This document shows positions 7,578 to 17,005 of a stretch of 45,829 nt of DNA, one piece after another. Under the pieces are notes generated by a model that was not told where the DNA came from, ran no database searches, and was given only the letters and a program-made list of their open reading frames with translations. Position numbers and translations under genes: made by a program. The stretch comes from an uncultured Holophagaceae bacterium (GTDB taxonomy: Bacteria > Acidobacteriota > Holophagae > Holophagales > Holophagaceae). Positions within the stretch are counted from its first letter, which is position 1, and the number at the start of each line of letters is the position of its first letter. The DNA is taken from assembly GCA_903863195.1 (NCBI GenBank), contig CAIPAY010000070.1:1-45829 (forward strand), read 5' to 3'.

Positions 7578-9197
7578 ATGAACTTGATCGCCTGGATCTT
7601 CCTTATCCTCTTCTTCGCCGCATCCGGCGTGGGCCTGCTCATGGCCCTCAAGGCCCAGAAGGCCACTGCGGAAGCCTCGCTGGCGCAAGCCAAGGCCGAG
7701 TCTGACATCAAGGCCGAGCGCGAGCGCCTCCTGGAAGAAGCCCAGCGGGAGGCCCAGCGGCTTCGGCAGCGGGGCGAGCAGGAAGCCGAGACCATCCGCA
7801 AGGAATCCGAGCTGAAGGCCAAGGAGCAGGCGCTGCAGGCCCGGACTGAGGCCGAGAAACTGCTCACCGAACGCCAGAAGAACCTGGAGAAGCAGGAGCA
7901 GCGGCTCCAGTCCAAGGAAGAGGGACTGGACAAGAAGCACCAGCAGGTGGACCAGAAGACCAAGGACGTGGAGACCCTGTCCGAGAAGCGCAAGGCCGAG
8001 CTGGAGCGCCTCGAGGCGCAGCAGGTCGAGGCCCGGCAGTTGGTGGAAGCCCAGGCCAAGCGGCTGGAGGAGGTGGCCGGGCTCACCCGCGAGGACGCCA
8101 AGAAGGAGCTCATCTCCCAGCTGGAGTATTCCGCCAAGATGGACGCCGCCAAGCTGGTACGCCGCATCGAGGAGGAGGCCCAGGAGGAGGCCGCCAAAAA
8201 GGCCCGCTGGACCATCGGCGCCGCCATCCAGCGGGTGGCCTCGGACGTGGTGGCCGAGCAGGCCGTAAGCTCTGTCCAGCTCCCCAGCGACGACCTGAAG
8301 GGCCGCATCATCGGTCGCGAGGGCCGCAACATCCGGGCGCTGGAAAAGGCCACGGGCTGCGACCTGATCGTGGACGACACGCCCGAGAGCATCGTCGTGT
8401 CGAGCTTCGACCCCATCCGCCGCGAGGTCGCCCGCCAGGCCATCCTCAAGCTGCTGGCGGACGGCCGCATCCACCCCGCCCGCATCGAGGAGGTGGTGGA
8501 GAAGGTCAAGGTGGACATGGACCAGCACCTCAAAGAGATCGGCGAGGCCGCCTGCATCGAGATGGGCTTCCCGGATGTGCACCCCAAGCTGCACAAGCTG
8601 GTGGGTCGGCTGAACTACCGGACCTCCTACGGCCAGAATGTGCTGGAGCACACCAAGGAAGTGGCCCGCATCGCCGAATACATGGCCGGCGAGATGGGCT
8701 CAGACGCCCGGCTGGCGCGGCGCGCGGGGCTCTTCCATGACATCGGCAAGGCCATTGACCGGGAAGTGGAAGGCACCCACATCGAGATTGGCATGCAGCT
8801 GCTGCAGCGCTACGGAGAGAAGGAGGAGGTCATCCACGCCATGAGCTGCCACCACGGGGACTTCGAGCCCCGCACCGTGGAGGCCATGCTGATCACCGCC
8901 GCGGACGCCCTCAGCGCCGCCCGGCCCGGCGCCCGGCGCGAGATGCTGGAGACCTACGTGAAGCGCCTCGAGCAGCTGGAAGGCATCGCCAACAGCTACA
9001 AGGGCGTGCAGAAGAGCTTCGCCATGCAGGCGGGCCGCGAGATCCGCATCCTGGTGGATGCCGGCTCCGTGAACGATGACCAGGCCTACTGGATCGCCAA
9101 GGACGTTTCCCGCCGGATCGAGTCCGAGATGCAGTATCCCGGCCAGATCAAGGTCACCGTCATGCGCGAGCTGAGGGCCGTCGAGATCGCGCGCTGA
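7578..9197 (+). CDS. rny: Ribonuclease Y
   Basis: Membrane-anchored endoribonuclease that starts mRNA decay. The 539-aa product has an N-terminal membrane helix ([20 protein letters not shown]), a long charged coiled coil to about residue 200, a KH RNA-binding domain ([20 protein letters not shown]) and a C-terminal HD hydrolase domain with the metal-binding HD in [21 protein letters not shown] chose the ATG at 7578 because GGAG lies six bases upstream. An in-frame TTG at 7566 would add four residues but has a poor ribosome-binding site. Confidence 0.96.
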   Translation: MNLIAWIFLILFFAASGVGLLMALKAQKATAEASLAQAKAESDIKAERERLLEEAQREAQRLRQRGEQEAETIRKESELKAKEQALQARTEAEKLLTERQKNLEKQEQRLQSKEEGLDKKHQQVDQKTKDVETLSEKRKAELERLEAQQVEARQLVEAQAKRLEEVAGLTREDAKKELISQLEYSAKMDAAKLVRRIEEEAQEEAAKKARWTIGAAIQRVASDVVAEQAVSSVQLPSDDLKGRIIGREGRNIRALEKATGCDLIVDDTPESIVVSSFDPIRREVARQAILKLLADGRIHPARIEEVVEKVKVDMDQHLKEIGEAACIEMGFPDVHPKLHKLVGRLNYRTSYGQNVLEHTKEVARIAEYMAGEMGSDARLARRAGLFHDIGKAIDREVEGTHIEIGMQLLQRYGEKEEVIHAMSCHHGDFEPRTVEAMLITAADALSAARPGARREMLETYVKRLEQLEGIANSYKGVQKSFAMQAGREIRILVDAGSVNDDQAYWIAKDVSRRIESEMQYPGQIKVTVMRELRAVEIAR

Positions 9198-9200
9198 GCC

Positions 9201-9842
9201 TCAGGCAAGGTGGATGAGACCGCGCCGGAGGGCGATCACGGTCGCCTCCGTCCGGTCCTTGGCCTCGAGCTTCCGCAGCAGGTTGTTCACGTGGATCTTC
9301 ACCGTGGGCTCGGCCAGGCCGAGGGTCTTGGCGATCTCGCGGTTGCGCTCGCCCTGGGCGAGCAGGCGCAGCACATCAAGCTCCCGGGCGGTGAGACGCT
9401 CGGCCTCCATGGCCTCGACCAGGCGGGCGGCGGTGGCGGGCGGCAGGTAGCGCTGGCCTGCCGCGACGGCCCGGACAGCTTCGATCAGGGCGGCCCTGCG
9501 GACGTTCTTGAGCAGGTAGCCGCGGGCGCCGGCTTCCAGGGCGCGCTGGATGTCGGCATCCCCGTCAAAGGTCGTGAGCACCAGCACCCGGGCCTCGGGA
9601 TCCTCCCGACGGATGGCCTTGATGGCCTCGACGCCGGTCTGTCCCGGCAGTTGGAGGTCCATGATGGTCACTGTGGGGCGCAGGTTCCGCCAGGCCACGA
9701 CCGCTTCCTTGCCATCGCCTGCCTCGCCCACGACCTCCAGGTCGGGCTCACCTTCGTGCAGGATCGCGACCAATCCGTCACGCACGATCGGATGGTCATC
9801 CACGATCAGGAGGCGGATGCGTTCGGTCGAGTCTGGGGTCAT
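9201..9842 (-). CDS. Response regulator, NarL/FixJ family
   Basis: A 213-aa two-component regulator. The N-terminal receiver domain has the acidic pair in LLIVDDHPIVRDGL, the phosphoacceptor Asp in VTIMDLQLPGQTG and the conserved Lys in GYLLKNVRRAA. The C-terminal LuxR-type helix-turn-helix is clear (LTARELDVLRLLAQGERNRE, then AEPTVKIHVNNLLRKL). The ATG at 9842 overlaps the kinase stop as ATGA and has AAGGTGG upstream; a GTG nine bases earlier lies inside that ribosome-binding site and is less likely. It is translationally coupled to the kinase gene and is presumably its partner. Targets are unknown; the divergent cytochrome cluster is the obvious candidate. Confidence 0.92.
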   Translation of the reverse strand: MTPDSTERIRLLIVDDHPIVRDGLVAILHEGEPDLEVVGEAGDGKEAVVAWRNLRPTVTIMDLQLPGQTGVEAIKAIRREDPEARVLVLTTFDGDADIQRALEAGARGYLLKNVRRAALIEAVRAVAAGQRYLPPATAARLVEAMEAERLTARELDVLRLLAQGERNREIAKTLGLAEPTVKIHVNNLLRKLEAKDRTEATVIALRRGLIHLA

Positions 9843-12811
9843 AGAGGCCACCTTCGGATAGGCACGGTGAGGGTGATGCGGGAGCCGAAGCCCGGGGTGC
9901 TGTCGACATCGAGGTGCCCCCGCAGCGTCTTGAGGCTCTCACGGATGCTGCGCATGCCATAGCCGGCGGCGCTGGCGGAGGGATCGAAGCCGCAGCCGTC
10001 GTCCTCGATGCTGATGAGCACCAGCCGACCCTCGAACTGCAGCACGATGCGGACCCACCGCGCCTTGCCGTGCCGCAGGGCGTTGGTGAGCAGCTCCTGG
10101 GCCATGCGGAGGAGGTCCTCCTCCAGCTGGTTGCGGAGCGGTCTTGGTTTCCCAGTGAGGGCCAGCTCCACCTGGATCTCAGTCCCCGCCAGCAGGCGGT
10201 CGGCCAGGGCCCGCAGGGAGCCCAGGAGGTCCTTGCCCTCGGGCTTCCGGGGGCTGAGGGTCATGACCGACCGGCGGGCCTCCTGGAGGCTGTCCGCGGC
10301 CAGGTTCCGGGCGTGCTCGATGCGTGTGAGGACCGGGGCGGGATCGCCCTCCATACGGGTGAGCTTGGCCTCGGCGGCTTCCAGCTGCAGGAGGACGCCC
10401 GTGAAGCCCTGGGCGAGGTGGTCGTGGATCTCCCGGGCGATGCGGTTCCGCTCGGCGAGGACCGCTGACCGGGCCTCCATCTGCTGGAGCCGGAGGCGCA
10501 GCAGCCACCATCCAAAAGCCGCGGCGGCGAGCCCGCACAACACCCAGAAGGTCGGCCGCTGGTAGAGGAAGGGCCGCACATGGACATCCACTGAGCACTC
10601 CTCGGGGCGGCTCTCGTCGTCCAGCCGCCAGGCCTGGACCACGAACCGGTAGGAACCCGGGGGCAGGTTCGAGTAGGCGGAGAAGCGGCGATCGCCCACC
10701 TCATTCCAGACCTGCTCCCACCCCTCGAGGCGGTAGCGGAAGCGGACCTTGTCCGCCCGGGTCAGCGAGTTCGCGGTGTAGTAGATCTCGAAGCGGTGGG
10801 TCCCTGGGGGAACCTGGACGGGGTGAGTCCCTGGGAGGGTCGTTTCGTCCGCCTCAGCCCTCAGAAGGAGCAGGTGCAGCCGGGGGCCCTTCGGTGCGGG
10901 GGCGTCGCCGTCCAGTCGCGACAGCCCGCGGCTGGTGGGGATGTAGAGGGCCCCTTCGCGCGTGAGCCAGGCCGCGGGCTGAGGGCCTCCCAGGGTCTCG
11001 CGGGAGGGCATGCCGTCGTGCTGGTCGAAGACCATCATGGGCAGCGTGCCAGGCTCGCGGCGGCTTCGCAGCAGGGCCTCCCGGGGGATCCGGAACACCC
11101 CCTGGGCTGTGCTCAGCCACAGGCGCCCGGTGCGGTCCTCGAGGATGGCGTGGATCGCGAGCAGGAGGGGGATGGCGTGATCGGGGATGGGCTGGAACTG
11201 GCCGTTCCGGAAGCGCCGGAGCCCCTCCCCGGTGCCGACCCAGAGGTTGCCGTCCTCGCTCAGGTGGAGCGACTGCGCGCCAGCGGAGCCCAGCCCGTCA
11301 GTCCGTCCCAGCCAGCGCACCTGACCGGCTTCCACGAGGCCCAGGCCCTGGGTGGGGCTGGCGAGATACAGGGGCTGGGTGCCGCCACCCGCCATGGCCA
11401 GGACCCCCTGGACGGTGGGGAAGAGCAGGGGGGCACCGGCGGCCGGAATCCGGAACAGGCCCTCCCGGCCTGTGGCGATCCAGAGCACCCGCTGGGCATC
11501 CTCATAGATCGTGAGGATGCTGTCCCCATGGGGACCCTGGGGCCAGCTGACCCGCTGGAGGCGACCCTGCTCCAGCGTGTAGAGCTCGCCTTTCTGGGTG
11601 CCCAGCCAGAGGCCCCCGGCCTGGCGCGGCCAGAGGGCGGTGATGGGGGCGTTGGGCTGGCTGCTCCGAGGCGCCCGCTCGACCTGACCCGGACGGACCA
11701 CGCCCAGGGAGTGGTCCGCCGTGAGGCACCAGACGGTACCAACGGTGTCCTGGCAGACCATCCCAAGCGGTTCTTCGCGCGGAGCGCCGACCAGGGGGAG
11801 CCCCCGGAACGGAACGGGATAGAGGACGTGCAGGCCATGGTGTTCGGTGCCCGCCCACAGGGCGCCGGAGCGATCCTCCAGCAAGGCGAGTGGCGTGCTG
11901 CGCGCACCGGCTGGACCTGGAGCAGCTTCAAGGTTTCCATTGGGGATTTTCCGGAACAGTCCGGCCTGCTCCAGGCCGATCCAGAGGCAGCCCTCCCGAT
12001 CAAGCCGGAGGGCGCTGATCCCCTGCGCCGGCAGTCCCCGCACCCAGGGCGGCGCCCACAGCCGGCCGTCCGCAAGGGTGAACAGGCCCTGTGTGCGGGT
12101 TCCGACCCAGACATCCCCATCGGTACCGATTTCGAGTGCGGTGATCTCCGCAGCGGTCAGGGCTGCCACCACCAGGCGACCCTCCCGCAGTCGCCAGAGG
12201 CCTGAGCCTGCGGTCCCCACCCAGAGACCGCCCTCCGGATCTTCCGCCAGGGCGCGGATGCGCAGATGGGCGGCATCCGAAGGCACGGTCTGGAACCGCT
12301 TGCCATCGTAGCGGAGCAGGGGGCCTTCAGCAGGCGCAGCCCAGAGCGTGCCGGCACGGTCTCTCAGCAGGCGCCGGATGGGGTGATCCGGCAGGCCTGC
12401 TTCCGACCCCAGGGCGCGCACGACGCCCTGCTCGAACAGGTAGAGCCCTGGCTCCGAGGTGGCAATCCAGATGGTGCCGGGTTGGCCTTCGGCCAGCGCC
12501 TGGATCCGGTTGTGAACAAAGGCCGGCTCCTCTACCCGCGAGTGGTGTTCAAAGCTCGCGCCATCGAAGCGGGCCAGACCCGCCTCGGTGCCTACCCAGA
12601 GGAAGCCGTCCCGGCTCTCCAGGAGGGCCACGGCGGTGTCCTGGAGCAGGCCGTCCTCGCTGCGCCACGAGCGGTGCGCGTGGGTCGCCAGGGGCCGGTC
12701 TGGATCGAGCGCGAAGGCCAGAGTCGTGGCCCAGAGCCAAGACAGCAGGAATGCGAGGCACCGCAGGGCACCTGGACGGAGAGATCGGTTTCCTGCAAAC
12801 CGTGCGGCCAT
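9839..12811 (-). CDS. Sensor histidine kinase with periplasmic beta-propeller
   Basis: A 990-aa membrane kinase. After a signal peptide (LAFLLSWLWATTLAFA) come at least ten propeller repeats of the type DGFLWVGTEAGLARFDG and EGGLWVGTAGSGLWRLREG. Next is a Y_Y_Y immunoglobulin-like domain ending before FLYQRPTFW, one membrane helix near residue 755 (FWVLCGLAAAAFGWWLL), a HisKA_3 dimerisation domain with the phosphoacceptor in AREIHDHLAQGFTG, and a HATPase domain (MAQELLTNALRHGKARWVRI, then DDGCGFDPS). This is the architecture of one-membrane-span sensors with large periplasmic input domains. The ligand is unknown. It is divergent from the 30-haem cytochrome gene, with a 317-base spacer. Confidence 0.93.
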   Translation of the reverse strand: MAARFAGNRSLRPGALRCLAFLLSWLWATTLAFALDPDRPLATHAHRSWRSEDGLLQDTAVALLESRDGFLWVGTEAGLARFDGASFEHHSRVEEPAFVHNRIQALAEGQPGTIWIATSEPGLYLFEQGVVRALGSEAGLPDHPIRRLLRDRAGTLWAAPAEGPLLRYDGKRFQTVPSDAAHLRIRALAEDPEGGLWVGTAGSGLWRLREGRLVVAALTAAEITALEIGTDGDVWVGTRTQGLFTLADGRLWAPPWVRGLPAQGISALRLDREGCLWIGLEQAGLFRKIPNGNLEAAPGPAGARSTPLALLEDRSGALWAGTEHHGLHVLYPVPFRGLPLVGAPREEPLGMVCQDTVGTVWCLTADHSLGVVRPGQVERAPRSSQPNAPITALWPRQAGGLWLGTQKGELYTLEQGRLQRVSWPQGPHGDSILTIYEDAQRVLWIATGREGLFRIPAAGAPLLFPTVQGVLAMAGGGTQPLYLASPTQGLGLVEAGQVRWLGRTDGLGSAGAQSLHLSEDGNLWVGTGEGLRRFRNGQFQPIPDHAIPLLLAIHAILEDRTGRLWLSTAQGVFRIPREALLRSRREPGTLPMMVFDQHDGMPSRETLGGPQPAAWLTREGALYIPTSRGLSRLDGDAPAPKGPRLHLLLLRAEADETTLPGTHPVQVPPGTHRFEIYYTANSLTRADKVRFRYRLEGWEQVWNEVGDRRFSAYSNLPPGSYRFVVQAWRLDDESRPEECSVDVHVRPFLYQRPTFWVLCGLAAAAFGWWLLRLRLQQMEARSAVLAERNRIAREIHDHLAQGFTGVLLQLEAAEAKLTRMEGDPAPVLTRIEHARNLAADSLQEARRSVMTLSPRKPEGKDLLGSLRALADRLLAGTEIQVELALTGKPRPLRNQLEEDLLRMAQELLTNALRHGKARWVRIVLQFEGRLVLISIEDDGCGFDPSASAAGYGMRSIRESLKTLRGHLDVDSTPGFGSRITLTVPIRRWPL

Positions 12812-13128
12812 GGAAGCTGAAGATTAGGCCATAACCCGAGTGGGATCAACGGTGAAGGCCTAGATCGTACGGACTAGGAATGGACAACCGATCGGGATAT
12901 AGGTTCTATGGAAATCTGGCGCGATAGTGGTCTGGTCTTGCAACAGCACTTCTTGCCTGATTTCTTTCCACCACCACCACCGCGGGCTCTGTCGTGAGAT
13001 ACCCCCCGTGGGTTCTAATGACTTTGAATTGTCATGACAACATGTAGTCACACAGTACGCGAACCCGCTCTTCTCTCCCGCCGCCAGCGCCCTCAGTCAC
13101 GCGCCGCCAGCCATGCTTGGGTGTCCCC
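12812..13128. other. Divergent control region between the kinase and cytochrome genes
   Basis: A 317-base spacer with no convincing reading frame. It is clearly less GC-rich than the flanking genes, especially 12860-12960 and 13010-13060, as expected for promoters. The main structured feature is a nested dyad at 13019-13050. A short CCA repeat (about 12969-12981) is probably incidental. No promoter could be assigned with confidence in either direction. Confidence 0.6.
13019..13050. promoter_or_regulatory. Nested 32-bp dyad, candidate operator
   Basis: The core TTGTCATGACAA (13029-13040) is a perfect 12-bp palindrome. Outside it, TGACT (13019-13023) and AGTCA (13046-13050) form a second inverted repeat with exactly the same centre. 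In total 22 of 32 positions are symmetric. It lies about 80 bases before the cytochrome start codon, where a dimeric or tetrameric regulator could act. The adjacent LuxR-type response regulator is one candidate binder; an FNR/CRP-type protein is another, though the core does not match those consensus sites. Confidence 0.55.
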
Positions 13129-16100
13129 ATGATCAGGTACCAGAACTGGAACCCACGGACAGGCCTTCGAGGGCTCCTCGGCAGCCTGCTGGTCTGCCTG
13201 CTGGCTTTCGTTGGCTGCGGCGGCTCCAAGGCCGGTTCCGGGATCGCCACGTACTACGGCAACTACCATGCGGCCGGGTGGATCGACACCCACCCCGGCA
13301 GCGCCATCGCCAGCATCGACACCTGCACCCGGTGCCATGAGCTCTCCGTCCTCAAGGTGGGCAGCGGCATCCCGACCTGCATGACCACAGGCTGCCACCA
13401 CCAGGCCGCGCCCGGTTGGGCCGGCGCCGGCATCCATGGGGTGCGCGCCAAGGCCGCGGCCAGCACCGTGGGGGGGAGCCTTGTCTCCTGCCAGCTCTGC
13501 CACGGGACGGATTTCTCGGGTGGTGGTTCGGCCAGCGCCTGCGTGACCTGCCACGGCGCGAAAGCGCCGCACCCCGTCAAGCCCTGGCGCATCTCGGGCG
13601 GCTCGGTCCTTACCCACGCCACCACCGATCCCTCCAACGCGGTCACCTGCGCCCAGTGCCACTACGCGGGCTCTCCGAGCAACCCGGCTGGGCATCCCTC
13701 GTCCCCCGCCCCAGCCAACACCCAGCCCGGCTGCTACAACGCCACCCTCTGCCACGGAGCCAATACGGCGCCCCACCCGGTGCCCTTCCTGACCGGGCAG
13801 ACCGACACGCTGCTCAACGGCCACCTGACGGTCACCGCCACTGCCTTCACCACGGACTGCGCCACTTGCCACGCCTATTCCGGGACCGCCCCCATGGCGG
13901 CGGCCCCCCTCTGCAGCACCTGCCATCGGTTGGCCGACCCCGTATCCTCCGGCAAGGGCTCAGGCACCTGCCTCTCCTGCCACGCCGGGAGTGGTGTGCC
14001 GTCCAAGGGGCCCGGTGGCTCCAGCTTCCCGAGCATCGCGGGAGCCCATGCGAAACACATGGCCCTGGCCACGGCCCTGACCTGCGATACCTGCCACGCG
14101 GGCAGCGGAGCTGGCACCACCGTCCACTACTCCAACGCCAATGCCCGGATCACGGTACCTGCGGGACCTGTGCCGGTCAGCATGGACACCATCTACACGG
14201 CCATGTCCGGGGCCACCCCCGCCTATTCACCCACCGCGCTCACCTGCTCGAACATCAGCTGCCACGGGGGCCAGGTCACCCCGGGCTGGCAGAACGGCAC
14301 CATCAACGCCAGCACCCAGTGCACTGTCTGCCACGCCGTGGCGGCCAGTGCCGGCACGATCACCCAGTTCAATGATGCCTTTGGCCGCCACAGCCTCGGC
14401 ACCCACGATGCCACCAAGGCTGCCAACAGCATCGCCTGCACCACCTGCCACAACATGGGGAACGGCTCCCAGGGCGCCCTGGCCCACTTCAAGTATCTGA
14501 ATACGCGGGCTGTGGACGGAACGGACACCGGCACCCCGGCGGATCAGCTGCCCAGTGGGACCATCGTCTTTGATGCTGCGATCGCGCCCGGCACCTACAC
14601 GGTGACCTCCGCGACCCAGGGGAACGGCACCTGTGCTCTGACGTGCCACTCCCATCTTCATACCGGGCCGCTCGACACCTGGCAGTCCTCCGGGGCTCCC
14701 CATGCGGTTCCGTTCCTGGCCACCAGCCCCAATGACACTGCGGGCAACGGGCACCTGACGGCGACTGCCGCCGCCTTCACGGCGGACTGCGGCACCTGCC
14801 ACGGCATGGCCGCCGGCTCATCCCCAAGTCCAGGAGCGCCTGCCTGCATGGTCTGCCACACCCTGGCGGATCCCACGGTGGTCTCCACCGGGAAGGCCAC
14901 CTGCCTGTCCTGTCACCTGGGGGCCTCGGGGCTCCCCGTGGGTCCCACGGGCAGCCTCTTCCCCAACATCGCCGGCAGCCACCCCAAGCACATGGGGCTG
15001 CCCACCACCCTGACCTGCGATAGCTGCCATGCCGGCAGCGGCACGGGCACGGCGACCCACTACGCCAACGCCAATGCCCGAAACGGGGCTCCCACGGGTC
15101 CCGGGAGTGTCGCCATCGATGCGACCTTCAACGCCCAGAGCGGTGGTTCAGCGAGCTTCAATCCCACTGCCCTCACCTGCGGGGCTGTCAGCTGCCACGG
15201 CGGCCAGGTCTCGCCCAACTGGCGCACGGGCACCATCGTGTCCAGCACCCAGTGCTCGGTGTGCCACGCGATCAACGGCAATGCCGCGACCTCGCAATAC
15301 AACGACGCCATTGGCCGGCACGCCTGGGGCACCCATGCCACGGCCGGCACCCTTGACTGCACCATCTGCCATGACATGAGCTCTGCCAATACCAGCAACG
15401 GGGCGGTAAAGCACTTTGCAGAACTCAACAACATCGCCGTCAGCAGCACCAGCAAGCTGCCCAGCGGGACCATCAAGTTCAAGCTCACCAATGCAACGTA
15501 TCCCATCACCGGGGCGGCGACCTACGATGTGACCTCGGCCGGATTCTCTGAAGCGGATGGCGGCTGTGCCCTGACCTGCCACTCCCAGAACCACGTGCCT
15601 GCCACCAACCACTGGGCTGCCCCCAAGGGGTCTGGCATCGCCCACCCCTCGCCGTTCAAATACGCCGACCTGAGCAATGGGGGGAACACCCACCAGAAGG
15701 TAACTGCCGCCCAGTTCGCGGCCGAGTGCAAGACCTGCCACGACGAGAACAATCCCGCCAGCACCCAGCCCGGCCCCACCTGCACCAAGTGCCACACGGC
15801 GGGCTCTCCGCTGGCTGCGGGCAAGACGGCGGGTACCTGCCTCTCCTGCCATGCGGGCGCCAACTTCGGAACCCAAGGGCCTTCAGACACCACCGCCGCC
15901 TGGCCCAGCCTTGTTGGCTCCCACCCCAAGCACCTGGCGCTGCCGACCTTCACCCGGGCCACGCCAGCCCTACCGACGGCCCTCACGGGGTCCCTCTATC
16001 CCGCCTGTGAAGCCTGCCACGTGGGCTCCGTACCCGGGGATGCCTCCAACACCCACTACAGCAACGCCAACAAGCTGGTCACCGCGCCCATCACAACGGC

Positions 16101-16596
16101 TCCAGCCTCCGTCGGAATTGCCGCGACCTTCAACTCACAGGCTGGGACGGCCGGGTTCACCTCCAGCCCCACCGCCTTCACCTGCTCCAATATCAGCTGC
16201 CACGGGGGCCAGGCGACCCCCGGGTGGCAGACCGGGAGCAACCCCGTGAACGCCACCACCTACTGCATCGCCTGCCACAAGACAGCCTCCACGGCCACCC
16301 AATACAACGACGCCACGGGTCGGCACACGGCGAGCGAGCACAAGCAGACCTGCGACTACTGCCACAGCATGACGGTCGCGAAGCCCGGCGCCCAGAACCA
16401 CTTCAAGTATCTGGATACCAGCGCGGTGAGCGGCATCAGCGGGACCCCCACCGACCAGTTCCCCAGTGACACCATCCTGTTCGGATCCGTTGTCACCGGC
16501 AGCAAGACCTACACTCCGACCACCGCAGGGAGGGGCGGCTGCGCCCTCTCCTGCCACGGACAGACCCACACCACCACTGGCAACATCTGGAACTAG
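13129..16596 (+). CDS. 30-haem-site c-type cytochrome lipoprotein (CxxxxCH/CxxCH family)
   Basis: A 1,155-aa secreted protein. The N-terminus is a lipoprotein-type signal (LLGSLLVCLLAFVGC, candidate lipid cysteine C30). I count 30 Cys-Xn-Cys-His sites: 22 CX2CH, three CX3CH (CALTCH twice, CALSCH), four CX4CH (such as CSNISCH) and one CX5CH (CYNATLCH). After six N-terminal sites (13324-13755) come three tandem modules at 13858-14649, 14788-15582 and 15727-16557. Each has eight sites in the same order: four CX2CH, one CX4CH, two CX2CH, one CX3CH. The mix of CX4CH and CX2CH resembles the large Geobacter-type cytochromes. The likely role is electron transfer at or outside the outer membrane. The ATG at 13129 is chosen over a TTG at 13117; the ribosome-binding site is weak for both. 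Confidence 0.93.
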   Translation: MIRYQNWNPRTGLRGLLGSLLVCLLAFVGCGGSKAGSGIATYYGNYHAAGWIDTHPGSAIASIDTCTRCHELSVLKVGSGIPTCMTTGCHHQAAPGWAGAGIHGVRAKAAASTVGGSLVSCQLCHGTDFSGGGSASACVTCHGAKAPHPVKPWRISGGSVLTHATTDPSNAVTCAQCHYAGSPSNPAGHPSSPAPANTQPGCYNATLCHGANTAPHPVPFLTGQTDTLLNGHLTVTATAFTTDCATCHAYSGTAPMAAAPLCSTCHRLADPVSSGKGSGTCLSCHAGSGVPSKGPGGSSFPSIAGAHAKHMALATALTCDTCHAGSGAGTTVHYSNANARITVPAGPVPVSMDTIYTAMSGATPAYSPTALTCSNISCHGGQVTPGWQNGTINASTQCTVCHAVAASAGTITQFNDAFGRHSLGTHDATKAANSIACTTCHNMGNGSQGALAHFKYLNTRAVDGTDTGTPADQLPSGTIVFDAAIAPGTYTVTSATQGNGTCALTCHSHLHTGPLDTWQSSGAPHAVPFLATSPNDTAGNGHLTATAAAFTADCGTCHGMAAGSSPSPGAPACMVCHTLADPTVVSTGKATCLSCHLGASGLPVGPTGSLFPNIAGSHPKHMGLPTTLTCDSCHAGSGTGTATHYANANARNGAPTGPGSVAIDATFNAQSGGSASFNPTALTCGAVSCHGGQVSPNWRTGTIVSSTQCSVCHAINGNAATSQYNDAIGRHAWGTHATAGTLDCTICHDMSSANTSNGAVKHFAELNNIAVSSTSKLPSGTIKFKLTNATYPITGAATYDVTSAGFSEADGGCALTCHSQNHVPATNHWAAPKGSGIAHPSPFKYADLSNGGNTHQKVTAAQFAAECKTCHDENNPASTQPGPTCTKCHTAGSPLAAGKTAGTCLSCHAGANFGTQGPSDTTAAWPSLVGSHPKHLALPTFTRATPALPTALTGSLYPACEACHVGSVPGDASNTHYSNANKLVTAPITTAPASVGIAATFNSQAGTAGFTSSPTAFTCSNISCHGGQATPGWQTGSNPVNATTYCIACHKTASTATQYNDATGRHTASEHKQTCDYCHSMTVAKPGAQNHFKYLDTSAVSGISGTPTDQFPSDTILFGSVVTGSKTYTPTTAGRGGCALSCHGQTHTTTGNIWN

Positions 16597-16637
16597 GTTT
16601 CCGCCTCACATTCCCCCCACCTACCAGGAGGCCCTTC

Positions 16638-16988
16638 ATGCGGCTCACCACACTCTCTGCTCTGCTCCTTGCGGGCGCGTCTCTGCTGGCGGGCGACCCC
16701 GCCAAGGACCTGCCCAAGTTCCAGGGCGGCGATCTCCAGAAGTATTGGAACGATGCCTGCGCCCGCTGCCACGGTGCCAATGGGTCCGGCCGGGACAACA
16801 GCGGCAAGCCTCTGCCGGATAACGGTTTCGACTTCACCGACAGCCGGAAGGCGAACAAGAAGAAGGACTCGGACTGGGTCAAGATCACCTTGGATGGCAA
16901 GGAGAAGATGCCTGCCTTCAAGGACAAGATGTCCGAAGCTGACGTGCGCGGGATGATCCCCATCATGCGCAAGTTCGCAGCCAAGTAG
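16638..16988 (+). CDS. Small periplasmic monohaem cytochrome c
   Basis: A 116-aa protein with a signal peptide (about residues 1-19, ending LLAG) and one haem site, CARCH at 41-45. Met91 in KEKMPAF is the likely distal haem ligand, as in class I cytochromes. GAGG precedes the ATG. It starts 41 bases after the 30-haem gene, with no terminator seen between them. Its size and single haem suit a soluble periplasmic shuttle between inner- and outer-membrane partners; that role is inferred from context. Confidence 0.93.
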   Translation: MRLTTLSALLLAGASLLAGDPAKDLPKFQGGDLQKYWNDACARCHGANGSGRDNSGKPLPDNGFDFTDSRKANKKKDSDWVKITLDGKEKMPAFKDKMSEADVRGMIPIMRKFAAK

Positions 16989-17005
16989 ATGAGCCTGGAG
17001 ATCCG

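Noticed and set aside
9843..9851. GTG start for the response regulator at 9851
   Set aside because: It lies inside the ribosome-binding site AAGGTGG that serves the ATG at 9842, which makes the usual ATGA overlap.
12969..12981. Short CCA repeat as a functional microsatellite
   Set aside because: Only four units in non-coding sequence; most likely chance.
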